Notes under the pieces: generated by a model
What the model saw: only the letters and a program-made list of their open reading frames with translations
What the model was told of the DNA's origin: nothing
Database searches by the model: none
Assembly: GCA_946183625.1 (NCBI GenBank)
Contig: CAMHCL010000074.1
Location: 1 to 7,670, forward strand
Length of the DNA: 7,670 nucleotides
Reading direction: 5' to 3'
Source of the DNA: an uncultured Lachnospiraceae bacterium
GTDB lineage: Bacteria > Bacillota > Clostridia > Lachnospirales > Lachnospiraceae
Position numbers and translations under genes: made by a program
Part shown: positions 7,062-7,670 of the stretch, in pieces
How positions within the stretch are numbered: the stretch's first letter is position 1
How the letters are laid out: each line of letters starts with the position of its first letter

Positions 7062-7485
7062 GGTTTTCACCTTCATATATGGCGCAGTTATCAAGTGTCT
7101 CATATACTTCGGCACGCGCTACGTCATAACCCTTCGAAGTCATGTAATCATAGAAATGCTTAGCGAAATTCTCTGCGGTAGGTCTGAACGGAAACTCTAT
7201 AAGAAGGAACCCCTCTTCGCGAAGAGCCTCCAGAGTTTTCTCCTTCAGTGAACCTGCTTCGTAGAGAAGAGCGTGATCCATTCTGGAAGTCTCCTCTCTG
7301 AGATCTTCCTTGAGGTCAGAGAAATCTACGAGCATTCCTCTATGAGAGCCTTCACTCTTAACCTCTTCTCCTCTGATCTGAATTTCCACTAACCAATGAT
7401 GGCCGTGAATGTTGGCACATTTACCTTCATAACCTTTTAGAAAATGTGCACTGTCGAAATCTGATCTTGTTTTTAATACGTACAT
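7054..7485 (-). CDS. queD: 6-carboxy-5,6,7,8-tetrahydropterin synthase
   Basis: Converts 7,8-dihydroneopterin triphosphate, made by the downstream folE product, into 6-carboxy-tetrahydropterin, the QueE substrate. The 143 residues fit the PTPS/QueD fold. FDSAHFL (10-16) gives zinc ligand H14. CANIHGHHW (23-31) gives catalytic Cys23 and zinc ligands H27 and H29. MLVDFSDLK (51-59) is the conserved core strand, MDHALL (69-74) supplies the Asp70/His71 catalytic pair, and RPTAENFAKHFYDYM (101-115) plus VYET (127-130, Glu129 pterin anchor) complete the site. ATG at 7485 has AAGGAG five bases upstream. It is the first gene of the queD-queE-folE-queC set and lies directly after a predicted preQ1 riboswitch and hairpin, which implies end-product control. 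Confidence 0.97.
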   Translation of the reverse strand: MYVLKTRSDFDSAHFLKGYEGKCANIHGHHWLVEIQIRGEEVKSEGSHRGMLVDFSDLKEDLREETSRMDHALLYEAGSLKEKTLEALREEGFLLIEFPFRPTAENFAKHFYDYMTSKGYDVARAEVYETLDNCAIYEGENHD

Positions 7486-7500
7486 AAAATCTCCTTAAAA

Positions 7501-7535
7501 TAGACACCAGGGTGCAGCTTGCATCCTGATGTCTA
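7501..7535 (-). terminator. Attenuator-like hairpin in the queD leader
   Basis: On the minus strand TAGACATCAGG (7535-7525) pairs with CCTGGTGTCTA (7511-7501): eleven continuous pairs with one G-U wobble. After an A-C mismatch, three more pairs (TGC with GCA) close a five-base loop. TTTT (7500-7497) follows, then the queD ribosome site AAGGAG (7496-7491). The stem is strong enough for an intrinsic terminator, but the U-run is short. It could instead act on translation through the nearby ribosome site. Its place between the riboswitch and queD is the main reason to call it the expression platform. Confidence 0.6.
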
Positions 7536-7540
7536 AAAGT

Positions 7541-7578
7541 CCTAGTTTTTTATAGTAGGATGGTACAAGCGAACTACT
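7541..7578 (-). promoter_or_regulatory. preQ1-I riboswitch aptamer
   Basis: The minus strand contains the compact class-I preQ1 pattern. P1 is AGTAG (7578-7574) with CTACT (7558-7554). It encloses a loop of 15 bases beginning TTCGC and containing GTACC, which resembles the UCGCAGUAACC loop of the T. tengcongensis aptamer. The A-rich tail ATAAAAAACTAGGA (7553-7540) differs by one base from the B. subtilis queC tail as I remember it. The pseudoknot would pair loop CTTG (7569-7566) with tail CTAG (7545-7542), with one U-U mismatch; the T. tengcongensis pseudoknot is also imperfect. The aptamer stands directly upstream of queD, the expected place for a riboswitch that senses preQ1 and turns off queuosine precursor synthesis. 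A covariance model search has not been run. Confidence 0.8.
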
Positions 7579-7581
7579 GTT

Positions 7582-7587
7582 ATTATA
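7582..7587 (-). promoter_or_regulatory. Possible -10 box before the riboswitch (doubtful)
   Basis: A perfect TATAAT lies at 7587-7582, nine bases after the stop of the upstream gene. No convincing TTGACA-like box is found 16-18 bases upstream. A start at the usual 6-8 bases downstream would fall inside the P1 stem of the riboswitch. It may therefore be chance, or an unusually close start may be used. The operon may instead be transcribed from a promoter further upstream, beyond this window. Confidence 0.25.
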
Positions 7588-7596
7588 TTGTCTTTC

Positions 7597-7670
7597 TTAT
7601 CCAAGAAACTTCTTAACTACAGCTTCCATTTCTTCCTTATCGCAGACTTTGTCGTGAACTACCGGTGCAG
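7597..7670 (-). CDS. Unidentified protein, last 23 residues (runs off the right edge)
   Basis: A minus-strand reading frame enters from the right edge and ends at TAA (7599-7597). The visible residues begin APVVHDKVCDK and end EEMEAVVKKFLG, which looks like the C-terminal amphipathic helix of a soluble protein, followed by a normal stop. The tail is too short to name a family, and I do not recognise it. It does not look like the end of QueF or a queuosine transporter. The stop lies about 18 bases before the preQ1 riboswitch, so this gene may be co-transcribed with queD. The coding call rests on codon sense and the clean stop; the other two minus-strand frames are broken by stops here. Confidence 0.6.
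   Translation of the reverse strand, partial: APVVHDKVCDKEEMEAVVKKFLG

Noticed and set aside
7062..7115. N-terminal extension of QueE starting at 7115
   Set aside because: It lies wholly within queD, and the conserved QueE N-terminus begins at the ATG at 7061, which has its own AAGGTG site.
5139..7485. queC/queD/queE/folE as part of a 7-deazaguanine DNA-modification island (Dpd-like) or phage set
   Set aside because: No dpd-type transglycosylase, restriction or phage genes are in view, and a preQ1-type riboswitch controls the operon. Ordinary queuosine tRNA modification is the simpler reading.

Overview
The window reads as chromosomal DNA of a low- to mid-GC Gram-positive anaerobe. A Clostridia member of the Lachnospiraceae type (Butyrivibrio, Roseburia or Coprococcus-like) fits best. 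This is inferred from strong AGGAG ribosome sites, protein style, tightly overlapping genes and a preQ1-type riboswitch; no search could be run. All ten coding regions lie on the minus strand, so the biological order runs from high to low coordinates, and almost no DNA is non-coding.

Right edge to the middle (7670 to 4216): the last 23 codons of an unidentified gene end at 7597. About 18 bases later comes a leader RNA that I read as a preQ1-I riboswitch (about 7578-7541) followed by a strong hairpin (7535-7501). It precedes queD, queE, folE and queC, the four enzymes that turn GTP into preQ0 for queuosine tRNA modification. The four genes overlap one another by 1 to 11 bases. A YegS/DgkB-type lipid kinase starts 2 bases after queC and appears to belong to the same transcript, although it has no known role in queuosine synthesis.

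Middle to left edge (4215 to 1): a good sigma-A-type promoter (TTGATT, 17-base spacer, TATAAT) sits on the stop codon of the kinase gene. It leads a small surface-glycan module: a membrane polyprenyl-phosphate sugar-1-phosphate transferase that starts a lipid-linked glycan, then two family-2 glycosyltransferases that would extend it. Adenylosuccinate lyase (purB) follows 18 bases later and runs off the left edge, cut just before its signature loop.

The genes form two functional blocks, queuosine precursor synthesis and glycan initiation, joined by a lipid kinase and flanked by a purine gene. Nothing here indicates a mobile element, CRISPR array, RNA gene or defence system. The most interesting parts are the leader RNA, with a testable switching mechanism readable from the sequence, and the tight attachment of the lipid kinase to the queuosine operon.
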